6,353 nucleotides of DNA, taken from the NCBI GenBank assembly GCA_900769285.1, contig CAAGGB010000146.1, positions 1 through 6,353 of the forward strand, written 5' to 3'. This document shows positions 1 through 6,173 of this stretch, piece after piece. Both the position numbers and the translations under genes were made by a program. Positions within the stretch are counted from its first letter, which is position 1; each line of letters opens with the position of its first letter. The DNA is from Victivallales bacterium. GTDB taxonomy: Bacteria; Verrucomicrobiota; Lentisphaeria; Oligosphaerales; Oligosphaeraceae. The notes under the pieces were generated by a model. It saw nothing but the letters and a program-made list of their open reading frames with translations, made no database searches and had not been told where the DNA came from.

Positions 1-2
1 AC

Positions 3-48
3 GTTTGTCTGATTGATTCCCCCGGAGCACGTTGCCTCGGGCACAAAC
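3..48. other. Weak stem-loop downstream of the toxin gene
   Basis: GTTTGT at 3-8 is the exact reverse complement of ACAAAC at 43-48. Inside it, CCCGGAGC (21-28) can pair imperfectly with GCCTCGGG (34-41) around a 5-nt loop. The two arms are separated by unequal bulges. It lies just past the toxin stop codon on the minus strand, so it could help end the toxin-antitoxin transcript, but there is no T-run and pairing on that strand is poorer because a G-T pair becomes a mismatch. It may be chance. Confidence 0.2.
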
Positions 49-65
49 TCCTTTCGAACGGCTGT

Positions 66-344
66 TCAGCCAAGCAGATCGCTGTGTGTACCTGTACGGA
101 CAAGAGTCAGGACCAGAATGTCCTTCTCCTTATAGTAAACAAGCAGCCAGTCTGGCGCGATGTGGCACTCGCGATGTCCAGCATCATTGCCGCTAGGAGC
201 ATGGTCATGATACCTGTCGTCCATTGAATCTCCCGAGGCAAGAATAGCGATCACCTCGTCAAGCTGAGCCATGTCAAGTCCCCGCTTTCGCATCAGCCGA
301 TAGTCTTTGCGAAAACGTGCCGTAGCTCTGATTCTATATGTCAT
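66..344 (-). CDS. yafQ: YafQ-family (RelE/ParE superfamily) mRNA interferase toxin
   Basis: This 92-aa protein is the toxin of a type II toxin-antitoxin pair. YafQ toxins are small ribosome-dependent endoribonucleases that cleave mRNA during translation and are neutralised by direct binding of DinJ. The length equals that of E. coli YafQ and the core motif is clear: HDHAPSG (46-52), then RECHIAPDWLLVY (58-70), then RTGTHSDLLG (83-92). H48, H61, D65 and W66 line up with the residues known to matter in E. coli YafQ (H50, H63, D67, W68; recalled, not searched). The penultimate residue is L91, where E. coli has a functional phenylalanine, so activity could be altered. The ATG start overlaps the antitoxin stop by 4 bp (341-344), indicating translational coupling. 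G+C is visibly lower than in the neighbouring genes. The family call is firm; activity is inferred. Confidence 0.93.
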   Translation of the reverse strand: MTYRIRATARFRKDYRLMRKRGLDMAQLDEVIAILASGDSMDDRYHDHAPSGNDAGHRECHIAPDWLLVYYKEKDILVLTLVRTGTHSDLLG

Positions 345-616
345 GATTTCAAATCCATCATGAGTTCCTCGACGCTTGAGTATGTCTTGGCATGGGGATC
401 ATGAGCCAGACGCTCCGCCTCGCGCATCGCGGCCAAGGTGGTCGCGTTCGGCTGTGTACGTCTGCAGACATGGAAGGGGATGGCCTGTTCACGGACAGCC
501 TGACGCAGAAAGAGACCGATGGCTGACGTCATGTTCAGACCAAGAGCGTCGAAGAGCTCCTCCGCTTCGCGCTTGAGCGAAGCGTCAAGCCTGACATGGA
601 TAAGGGAAGTACCCAT
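341..616 (-). CDS. dinJ: DinJ/RelB-family antitoxin
   Basis: This 91-aa protein is the antitoxin partner of the YafQ-like toxin. Residues 3-10 (TSLIHVRL) form the expected N-terminal beta strand, followed by a helix (about 11-25) and the GLNMTSAIGLFLRQAV segment (26-41). Together these make the ribbon-helix-helix DNA-binding fold typical of RelB/DinJ. The C-terminal end YSSVEELMMDL (79-89) resembles the toxin-binding tail common in this family. Such proteins dimerise, bind their own promoter and wrap the toxin. It is the first gene of the operon. The ATG at 614-616 is preceded by GGAGG with a 9-nt gap, which supports this start. Autoregulation through the repeats at 640-715 is likely from the family but not shown by the sequence. 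Confidence 0.93.
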   Translation of the reverse strand: MGTSLIHVRLDASLKREAEELFDALGLNMTSAIGLFLRQAVREQAIPFHVCRRTQPNATTLAAMREAERLAHDPHAKTYSSVEELMMDLKS

Positions 617-625
617 GTTTATGAA

Positions 626-630
626 CCTCC
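626..630 (-). promoter_or_regulatory. Ribosome binding site of the antitoxin gene
   Basis: On the minus strand this reads GGAGG, 9 nt before the ATG at 616. It fixes the antitoxin start. The toxin gene has no separate strong site, in keeping with coupled translation through the ATGA overlap. Confidence 0.8.
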
Positions 631-652
631 ATCTGTGAGAATGCCTTTATAA

Positions 653-681
653 AATCTAGCATTTGTCGCTATTTATGCCAA
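653..681 (-). promoter_or_regulatory. Candidate sigma-70-type promoter of the toxin-antitoxin operon
   Basis: On the minus strand TTGGCA (676-681) and TAGATT (653-658) are separated by exactly 17 nt. They match the -35 and -10 consensus at 5 and 4 of 6 positions. The expected transcript start is near 646, about 30 nt before the antitoxin ATG. The region is the most AT-rich stretch nearby. A TATAAA-like run at 645-650 is an alternative -10 but has no well-spaced partner. Confidence 0.5.
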
Positions 682-688
682 TGGGCAT
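675..688. promoter_or_regulatory. Inverted repeat overlapping the -35 box, possible antitoxin operator
   Basis: ATGCC (675-679) and GGCAT (684-688) form a perfect 5-bp inverted repeat with a 4-nt centre, lying on the proposed -35 box. Related words recur close by: AATGC (640-644) facing GCATT (659-663), and GGCATC (701-706) facing GATGC (711-715). Ribbon-helix-helix antitoxins bind short palindromes in their own promoters, so this is a reasonable operator candidate. Short repeats of this size can also arise by chance. Confidence 0.35.
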
Positions 689-720
689 CCCGCCATTCGC
701 GGCATCGTCTGATGCACAGC

Positions 721-763
721 GGCCGCGCCCGCCATCCGGAGAGTCTGGGTGGCGGGCGCGGCC
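721..763 (-). terminator. Long GC-rich hairpin downstream of the GH106 gene, likely transcription end
   Basis: The 14 bases at 721-734 are an exact reverse complement of 750-763. Read on the plus strand, the stem can extend to 20 bp (to 740/744) if two G-U pairs are allowed; on the minus strand those two pairs become A-C mismatches. It starts 32 bases past the hydrolase stop codon (796-798) and lies before the toxin-antitoxin promoter, where a terminator or mRNA-protecting stem is expected. No T-run follows on either strand, so it is not a classical intrinsic terminator. Confidence 0.5.
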
Positions 764-795
764 TGGGTGGGACTGGAGTGTCCGGCGCGGGGGCG

Positions 796-3700
796 CTACC
801 TGGCGGTCTGGAGGAGCTGTCCGGCGCGGAGGACGACAGGGCCGATGAGTCCGGCCTCGAGGGGCCGCTCGTCCTTGGTCCAGTGCTTGTAGGTGGTGAA
901 GGCGATTCGTCCGGTGGGGCTCTTCTCGCCCTTGAGGAACCACTCGGGCCACTTGACGAGGGCGCGGCCGTTGCCGTTGCGCTCGGCGGTCCACTCGCAG
1001 TCGTCGGGCTTCTGCTCGTCGCCGATGAGCCGGTTGACCCAGCGGTTGGTGACCTGGATTTCGAGGGTGTTGCGTCCGGGGCGGACGTGGCGGGTGACGT
1101 CGACGCGGTACGGCGGCTGCCAGAGGAGTCCGCAGTCGGCGCCGTTGACGAAGACGCGCGCCATGACCATCACGGTGCCGAGGTCGAGCAGGACGGGGCG
1201 TCCGGCGAACGACTCGGGCAGCGTCACCTCGCTGCGGTAGGTCGAGGTGCCGGAGAAGTACTTGACGCCCTCATCCTCGGACTGGGTGTAGGACATCAGC
1301 TTGGGGAATTCGACGGTGGCGGGCGCGCCGCTGTCGGCGGGGAACCGGACGGTCCAGGGGCCCTGGACCTCGACGGGCGCGGGCAGGCCAGCGGCGCGGA
1401 GCGTCTGGGTGGTGCCGTTGGAGGCGGTCAGCCTGAGCTCACCGATTGTCCAGGCGGTCGCCTGGAGCGTGCCGTCGGGCAGTCGGCGGAGCTGGACGTC
1501 GGGTCGGCTGGCGACGGTCTCGGGGAGGGTCAGGTAGGCGTGTTCGCCGATGGTGCGCTCATGGCGCTTGCCATTGAGCGAATAGGCGATGAAGAGCTCC
1601 TTGACGCGCATGGGCGTCGGGTCGCCACCGAGCGCACCATTGGACACCTGGATGGCCAGTACGCCGTCCTTGGCGCAGTCGCGCAGGAGCTGGGTGATGT
1701 CCCGACCGCCGAAGCCGTCGCAGGAGCGGTAGACGGCCTGATGGATGACGAGGTCGGAGAGCGGCTCGACGCCGCGGTCCGTCTGCCAGTCGGCGGCGGT
1801 GAGCGTCACGGCGCCGGAGGGCACGGGGCGGCGGAACACCACGAACATGGACTGGGACTGCTCCAGGGGCAGCTCCACCGTGGTCACGTCGGCGCCGTAG
1901 GTGACGACGGGCGCGTCGCTGCGCTCGCCGGTGATGGCGTCCCAGAGTTCGGGGACGCGCCCGGTCTGGCGGAACTGGAGCCGGACGGTCTGCTTGGCGC
2001 GGCGGATGTTCGCCACGAAGTAGAGGTCAGTCTGCTCGGCCTCGACGCGGCGGTGGATGTAGGCGATTTCGACGGCGGGCTTGCCTTTCGGAGTCAGGGG
2101 CAGGAAGTCAGGGCCAAGACAGCGGTCGGCGAACACGCGCTGCGGCGCGACGCCGAAGTAGACGGTGCCCTTGCCGAGGGGGCGGCTGACCTTGGCCTTG
2201 CCGTCGAGGTCGCCCCAGAGGCGCGCCGTCAGGGCGGCGACGTCGGCGTCGCACTGCGGATAGCCGCTCAGGCCGAACGCGGAGTCGGGTCGCGGCCCGA
2301 GGAGGGCCGTCGCGCCGGCCTCGACGAGCTCGGCGACCTTGCGCAGCAGGGCCGGCGAGACGCGCTGCGTGTTGGGGACCACGAGCAGGGGGAAGTCGAG
2401 GCCATGGGCGAAGCCGATGCGTCCGGCGGGGCGCGTCTGCACCTGCTCGAGGAAGGAGCGGGCGTCGACGCAGTTCGAGTGGTACCCGTTGGGGACGGCG
2501 GGGCTGAGCGACAGGCCGCAGGGTGCGTCCTCGCCGGCGACGTAGAGGGCGTCGGAGACGACGTGGCCCTGCTGGAGGAGGAACTGTGCGCGGGCGAGGT
2601 AGCCGAGCCAGCCGGTGTAGTTGTTCCAGAGGGTGTTGTGGCGGTTGAAGTGGAAGCCCCACTGTCCCATGGTCATGCCGGGTCCCTTGCAGTCCCAGGG
2701 CTGATGGGCGTAGTCATGGAAGATGAAGCGGTTGATGCCCTGGGCGAAGGCGTTGTCGCCCTGTGCCTTGTGGACGGCGGGATGGCTGAGCCAGCGTCCC
2801 GCGCGTGGTGAGGCGGTGAAGCTCTCGGTGCCCACATAGGTGCGTCCGTTGACCTGGGCGACGTTGGAGGCGAGCCGGGCGTTGCCGGCGTTGACGGTGT
2901 TGCCGCCGCCCCAGAATTCGCCCATGGGGATGTCGGCGAAGCGTCCCTGGAGCATTTCGTCGAAGGGGCCGCCATAGGGTTCGGACATGAAGTCGAGGCC
3001 GGCCTCGCGGGCGAGCTGGCCGAAGTACTCGGCGTAGCATTCGGCGAAGAGGTCGGCGGTGGTTCGGCGCAGGTCGGACAGATAGCGCTCGGTAAACGCC
3101 TGTGACTCGATGTAGCGCCCGGTGAACGCGGGCAGGAAGCGGATGCAGTCGTAGCCGCGGAGACGGCGGAACTGGGCGGGGTAGTCGTCGGTCCAGTTCT
3201 GCGGACCGACCTCATAGCTGTCGATGAGGGTGCCCTTGAGGGCGGTGCCGCGGAGGCGTCCGGCGCGGTCGGCGATGCGGGCCATCATGCCGTCCCAGGC
3301 GTTCTTGACGCCGGCCTTGGACATCTTGTCGCATTCGAGTCCGCTGCCCCATTTGGTGACGGGGTGGTTTCGGCGGGCGGTGAGGGTATAGCCGAAGCGG
3401 AGGATGGTCCAGCGTCCGGCGGGCGCATCCCAGGTGAGGGTTCCGTCGGGTGCCATGCGGTCGGTGAGGTCGACGATGCTCTCGCGTGGGATGACGCTCT
3501 CGGGCTCGGGAGGCGTGCCCCAGTCCTTGGCGCCGGCGTCGGAGCGGCCGGTCTTGAAGAGGAGATTGGTGACGCGGCTGCTGGGTGCGAGCTCCAGTGC
3601 GGAGAGCTGGACGGGGTCGCCGATGTCATGGAAGGTGATGCGCGCGGCCGTGAAGGTCTGCGGCTGGGCGAAGCTGATGCTGTTGGAGGTGGAGCGGACA

Positions 3701-4482
3701 ATCTGCCGGTTTGCCAGCTTGCGGAAGGTCTTGCCGTCCGAGCTGACCTCGAGGCTCATCTGCCAGCGCGACCAGGGTGAGCCATGGAGGGTGGCCGTGA
3801 GCATTCTGGCGGTGAAGGGCTGGTCGAACGTGTACTCGACGAAGGCGTCCTTCTGGTCGGGCTTCCGGCTGAAGCGGAGCCACTGACCCTTGCGGAGGAG
3901 ATTCTCGACCGGCTGCGGGCCCAGGCTGGAGGTGGCGTGGAGGCCGGGCGTGTCGGCGAAGCGCCGGCCGTCGCCGGGGAGCGAGGGGAACGCGAGGACG
4001 GCGATGTCGCGGTAGAAGTCGAGCCGCGACCAGGGCTTCGGGAGCTGCTGCCGCACCGTCCGGCCGCCCTCGATGAGGGTCTCGGAGTGCGTGAGGGTCT
4101 TCATCGCGTTCTCCTTGGTCACCCAGGGGCCGCCGCTGGACGACCAGCCGGGGCAGTTGTGGAGGCTGAGCTCAAGACCCAGGCGGCTGGCCTCCTCCAG
4201 CGCGTACTGAACCAGGTCGAACCACTCGTCGGAGCAGGTCTTGACGGAGCCGACGGGGATGGCATCGGAGATGTCCAGGATGGTGGCGCCGCCGATGCCG
4301 ACCTTGCTCATCGCCTCCAGGTCCTTCCGGATGCCCTCGCGCGTGATGTTGCAGTGCATCCAATGCCACCATACCTGCGGCTTCGCCGAATTCGGCGGAT
4401 TCGCAAAACCATCCTCCAGACCGGCGCCCATCAGGGACAGCCCCGACAGCACCGCGCCCAACACCATCTGTCTCAACTTCAT
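796..4482 (-). CDS. Secreted GH106-type alpha-L-rhamnosidase-like glycoside hydrolase
   Basis: This 1228-aa exported enzyme is predicted to release alpha-L-rhamnose from plant or microbial polysaccharides. Residues 1-27 look like a Sec signal peptide (MKLR, hydrophobic core, cleavage near GFA-NPP). The catalytic region runs from WWHWM (38-42) through HNCPGWSSSGGPW (108-120), DSYEVG (421-426), SEPYGG (500-505) and GTESFT (551-556). E424 and E553 are the best acid/base candidates: their 129-residue spacing fits the pair I recall for the GH106 enzyme BT0986. Residues about 205-300 look like an inserted beta-sandwich. Residues about 908-988 resemble the DUF3395-type module seen in such bacteria, and 1075-1150 resemble a GH2-type sugar-binding domain (FVNGADCGLLWQPPYRVDV). 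The ATG at 4480-4482 has AGGAGG 7 nt upstream and begins the signal peptide; the longer upstream extension would overlap the divergent gene. No TonB transport or sulfatase genes are adjacent. The exact substrate is unknown. Confidence 0.87.
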   Translation of the reverse strand: MKLRQMVLGAVLSGLSLMGAGLEDGFANPPNSAKPQVWWHWMHCNITREGIRKDLEAMSKVGIGGATILDISDAIPVGSVKTCSDEWFDLVQYALEEASRLGLELSLHNCPGWSSSGGPWVTKENAMKTLTHSETLIEGGRTVRQQLPKPWSRLDFYRDIAVLAFPSLPGDGRRFADTPGLHATSSLGPQPVENLLRKGQWLRFSRKPDQKDAFVEYTFDQPFTARMLTATLHGSPWSRWQMSLEVSSDGKTFRKLANRQIVRSTSNSISFAQPQTFTAARITFHDIGDPVQLSALELAPSSRVTNLLFKTGRSDAGAKDWGTPPEPESVIPRESIVDLTDRMAPDGTLTWDAPAGRWTILRFGYTLTARRNHPVTKWGSGLECDKMSKAGVKNAWDGMMARIADRAGRLRGTALKGTLIDSYEVGPQNWTDDYPAQFRRLRGYDCIRFLPAFTGRYIESQAFTERYLSDLRRTTADLFAECYAEYFGQLAREAGLDFMSEPYGGPFDEMLQGRFADIPMGEFWGGGNTVNAGNARLASNVAQVNGRTYVGTESFTASPRAGRWLSHPAVHKAQGDNAFAQGINRFIFHDYAHQPWDCKGPGMTMGQWGFHFNRHNTLWNNYTGWLGYLARAQFLLQQGHVVSDALYVAGEDAPCGLSLSPAVPNGYHSNCVDARSFLEQVQTRPAGRIGFAHGLDFPLLVVPNTQRVSPALLRKVAELVEAGATALLGPRPDSAFGLSGYPQCDADVAALTARLWGDLDGKAKVSRPLGKGTVYFGVAPQRVFADRCLGPDFLPLTPKGKPAVEIAYIHRRVEAEQTDLYFVANIRRAKQTVRLQFRQTGRVPELWDAITGERSDAPVVTYGADVTTVELPLEQSQSMFVVFRRPVPSGAVTLTAADWQTDRGVEPLSDLVIHQAVYRSCDGFGGRDITQLLRDCAKDGVLAIQVSNGALGGDPTPMRVKELFIAYSLNGKRHERTIGEHAYLTLPETVASRPDVQLRRLPDGTLQATAWTIGELRLTASNGTTQTLRAAGLPAPVEVQGPWTVRFPADSGAPATVEFPKLMSYTQSEDEGVKYFSGTSTYRSEVTLPESFAGRPVLLDLGTVMVMARVFVNGADCGLLWQPPYRVDVTRHVRPGRNTLEIQVTNRWVNRLIGDEQKPDDCEWTAERNGNGRALVKWPEWFLKGEKSPTGRIAFTTYKHWTKDERPLEAGLIGPVVLRAGQLLQTAR

Positions 4483-4489
4483 CCTCGCT

Positions 4490-4495
4490 CCTCCT
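4490..4495 (-). promoter_or_regulatory. Ribosome binding site deciding the GH106 start
   Basis: On the minus strand this reads AGGAGG, 7 nt before the ATG at 4482. It rules in the signal-peptide start over the in-frame ATGs further upstream, which have no such site and would encode a charged, non-conserved leader. Confidence 0.85.
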
Positions 4496-4562
4496 GTTGC
4501 TGTTGCTTTGAGGCGACGACACACACAACCGGCAAAAAAAAGCGCCTTCAGCGGCAGACAAC

Positions 4563-4590
4563 GTGACATCCCGCCGTTGCAGGCTATACT
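4563..4590 (+). promoter_or_regulatory. Promoter of the 164-aa protein/DUF58 operon
   Basis: GTGACA (4563-4568) and TATACT (4585-4590) each match the sigma-70 consensus at 5 of 6 positions and are 16 nt apart. Transcription would start near 4597, giving a leader of about 70 nt before the ATG at 4667. This is the best promoter match in the window. Confidence 0.65.
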
Positions 4591-4597
4591 ATGGCTA

Positions 4598-4625
4598 AAT
4601 GTATCCGCCTTTCGCCTCCAGGCAA
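4598..4625 (-). promoter_or_regulatory. Weaker candidate promoter of the GH106 gene
   Basis: On the minus strand TTGCCT (4620-4625) and TACATT (4598-4603) are 16 nt apart and match consensus at 4 of 6 positions each. If real, it overlaps the downstream side of the plus-strand promoter, and the GH106 transcript would carry a leader of about 110 nt containing a run of eight U. The match is modest and other positions are possible. Confidence 0.3.
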
Positions 4626-4666
4626 ACCGCCCAGACAAAAAAAAGCCCCCATCATCATCAGCAGCC

Positions 4667-5161
4667 ATGGACATCCGCCCCTGCGGCACCTACCACGCCA
4701 CCATCGAGACCTGCGTCACCGTCACCATGCCCGACGGCCTGTCCGCGTTCAAGGTCTACTTCGTCTCCATCACCGGCCGGGACACCCCCGAGCGCTTCGA
4801 ATGGGACCGCTGCCCGCTCGACCGCCAGCGCTTCCTCGAGGACTTCCGCGCCTCCGGACGCCAGGGCATCGGCTTCGTCACCGCCTTCCCCCACATCACC
4901 AAGGTATTCGTCTTCCCGCCTCGCGCCGAGGTCCTCCTCGACGTCGAGGCGTTCGAGACCGCCACCGGCCAGCCGCTCAGCCTCGAGCGCCCCGACGGAC
5001 GCTGCGAATTCGCCTGCCTGGCCGAGGCCGTCATCGCCAACGACGAATTCCTCGCCTGGGCCGACGCGCCCGACGTCCCGACCTACCTGCGGCACGCCAT
5101 GCCCGCCGGACTCGCCGACGTCCGCAGCAACCGCAAGCTCGCCGACCATTTCCGCGGCTGA
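4667..5161 (+). CDS. Unrecognised 164-aa protein, first gene of an operon with DUF58
   Basis: I do not recognise this family. It is a soluble-looking protein with no signal peptide or membrane segment. The N-terminal half is rich in predicted strands (about 7-35 and 68-93, including KVYFVSI and ITKVFVF). Acidic/hydrophobic segments follow (LLDVEAFE at 90-97, EFACLAEAVIANDEFLAWAD at 114-133), then a short basic tail. Four cysteines (C6, C16, C49, C113, with a fifth at 117) have no obvious metal-binding spacing. The start is supported by an abrupt switch to C-ending codons right after this ATG; no Shine-Dalgarno site is visible, so another start remains possible. Of 12 valines, 11 use GTC, the same style as the next gene. 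It stops 35 nt before the DUF58 start, so the two are probably co-transcribed and possibly functionally linked. Confidence 0.75.
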   Translation: MDIRPCGTYHATIETCVTVTMPDGLSAFKVYFVSITGRDTPERFEWDRCPLDRQRFLEDFRASGRQGIGFVTAFPHITKVFVFPPRAEVLLDVEAFETATGQPLSLERPDGRCEFACLAEAVIANDEFLAWADAPDVPTYLRHAMPAGLADVRSNRKLADHFRG

Positions 5162-5182
5162 CCTGAACACCATTCATCCCAC

Positions 5183-5187
5183 AGGAG
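5183..5187 (+). promoter_or_regulatory. Ribosome binding site of the DUF58 gene
   Basis: AGGAG lies 9 nt before the ATG at 5197 and 21 nt after the stop of the preceding gene. It supports this start and separate translation initiation of the second gene in the operon. Confidence 0.75.
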
Positions 5188-5196
5188 CGCACCGAC

Positions 5197-6102
5197 ATGC
5201 CCGGAGAAGAAGGCATCAGCAGACTGCTCTCGCCGCAGGACATCACCCGGCTCGGACGACTCGCACTCACCTCGCGCTTCACCGTCGAGGGCTCCCAGAC
5301 CGGCGCCCACCGCAGCCAGCGCAAGGGCATCTCCGTCGAATTCGCCGACTACCGCCAGTATGTGCCCGGCGACGACACGCGACACCTCGACTGGAAGGTC
5401 TACGGACGCAACGAGCGACTCTACCTCCGCCAGTACGAGGAGGAGACGACGCTCCGCGTCCACCTCCTCGTCGACGCCTCCGCCTCCATGGCCTACGCCG
5501 GCGGCGGCGTCTCCAAGTACACCTACGCCGCCCAGTGCGCCGCCGCCCTCGCCTACATCACCATCCGACGCCAGGACAACGTCGGACTGGCCATCTTCGA
5601 CGACCGCACGCGCCAGATGCTCCCGCCCAAGAACGGCGCCGAGCACCTCCGCGCCCTCGCCAACCTCCTCGCCGACCACCGCCCCGCCAGCCACACCGAC
5701 ATGGCCACCACCCTCCACAGCCTCGCCGAAAACGCCTCCCGACGCGGACTCATCATCCTCTTCTCCGACCTCTTCGACGACCTCGACAAGCTCCGCGCCG
5801 CCCTCGCACACTTCCGCCGACGCCGCCACGACGTCATCGTCTACCATATCCTCGACCGCCGTGAGCTCGACTTCCCCTTCAAGGACGCCAGCGTCTTCCA
5901 GGACCTCGAGACCGACGAGCGCATAACCACCACCCCACGCGACATCCGCACCGCCTACCAGCAGGCCTTCGAGGAATTCCTCAACGGCTGCCGCGCCGTC
6001 TGCTCCTCCCTCGACGTCGAGCACGTCCTCGCCCTCACCGACACGCCGCCCGTCGACCTCATCGTCCGGCACCTCAAGCAGCGCGCCCTCGCCGGACGCT
6101 GA
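5197..6102 (+). CDS. DUF58 domain protein with von Willebrand A-like fold
   Basis: This 301-aa protein is a full-length member of the DUF58 family, usually encoded next to MoxR-type AAA+ ATPases and thought to act with them in assembling or activating protein complexes, often at the cell envelope. The hallmark segment EFADYRQYVPGDD (48-60), then HLDWKVYGRNERLYLRQYEE (63-82), is intact. A metal-ion-dependent adhesion site is present: DASAS (93-97), a likely T167 in SHTD, and D191 in FSDLFDD. It has no membrane segment or signal peptide, unlike longer DUF58 proteins with N-terminal helices, so it is predicted cytoplasmic. The start has a good AGGAG site. It follows the 164-aa gene by 35 nt, and no MoxR gene lies on either side here, so its partner ATPase would be encoded elsewhere. 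Valine codons are 15 GTC and 1 GTG. The family call is firm; the role is inferred. Confidence 0.92.
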   Translation: MPGEEGISRLLSPQDITRLGRLALTSRFTVEGSQTGAHRSQRKGISVEFADYRQYVPGDDTRHLDWKVYGRNERLYLRQYEEETTLRVHLLVDASASMAYAGGGVSKYTYAAQCAAALAYITIRRQDNVGLAIFDDRTRQMLPPKNGAEHLRALANLLADHRPASHTDMATTLHSLAENASRRGLIILFSDLFDDLDKLRAALAHFRRRRHDVIVYHILDRRELDFPFKDASVFQDLETDERITTTPRDIRTAYQQAFEEFLNGCRAVCSSLDVEHVLALTDTPPVDLIVRHLKQRALAGR

Positions 6103-6125
6103 AAAAGAACCACGCCACCACGACA

Positions 6126-6168
6126 GCGAGAAGGGCCGGAGGCTTCAGCAGCCTCCGGCCCTTCTCGC
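6126..6168. terminator. Perfect long hairpin between convergent DUF58 and tRNA genes
   Basis: Bases 6126-6143 are an exact reverse complement of 6151-6168, an 18-bp stem; a further T-A pair (6144/6150) leaves a 5-nt loop TCAGC. It begins 23 nt after the DUF58 stop and ends 5 nt from the 3' end of the first tRNA gene, so it can serve both converging transcripts. On the plus strand no T-run follows. On the minus strand TTCTTTTT occurs only about 15 nt after the stem, so it is not a textbook intrinsic terminator in either direction. Confidence 0.7.
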
Positions 6169-6173
6169 GTAGA

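Larger units (their letters stand above)
4533..4646. repeat. Pair of identical A-tract repeats flanking the promoter region
   Basis: The 11-mer CAAAAAAAAGC occurs at 4533-4543 and again at 4636-4646 in the same orientation, 103 bp apart (about ten helical turns). The proposed divergent promoters lie between the copies. A-tracts bend DNA, so a looping or architectural role is possible. Equally, this may be low-complexity sequence. Confidence 0.4.

Noticed and set aside
779..829. An 11-bp direct repeat GTCCGGCGCGG at 780-790 and 819-829
   Set aside because: One copy lies inside the end of the hydrolase gene and the other just outside it; in DNA this rich in G and C a short repeat of this composition is weak evidence of function.
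712..2811. A 699-codon open frame on the plus strand opposite the hydrolase gene
   Set aside because: Its translation is a low-complexity run of Gly, Ala, Val, Asp and Glu with no recognisable motif. It is the antisense shadow of a well-supported GH106 gene in high-G+C DNA, where stop codons are rare.
4533..4560. A minus-strand run of eight T after a short GCC/GGC stem, as an intrinsic terminator
   Set aside because: The stem is only about 3 bp, and it would sit in the leader of the hydrolase transcript; attenuation cannot be supported from so weak a structure.
4241..4666. Upstream in-frame extension of the 164-aa protein
   Set aside because: The extension runs antisense to the hydrolase N terminus and through the promoter region, and codon style changes sharply at the ATG at 4667.
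4483..4689. Upstream in-frame extension of the hydrolase by 69 residues
   Set aside because: It would bury the signal peptide and overlap the start of the divergent gene, while the inner ATG has an ideal ribosome binding site.
5083..6072. A 329-codon open frame on the minus strand opposite DUF58
   Set aside because: Also a Gly/Val/Glu-rich antisense shadow; the plus-strand frame carries the intact DUF58 motifs.
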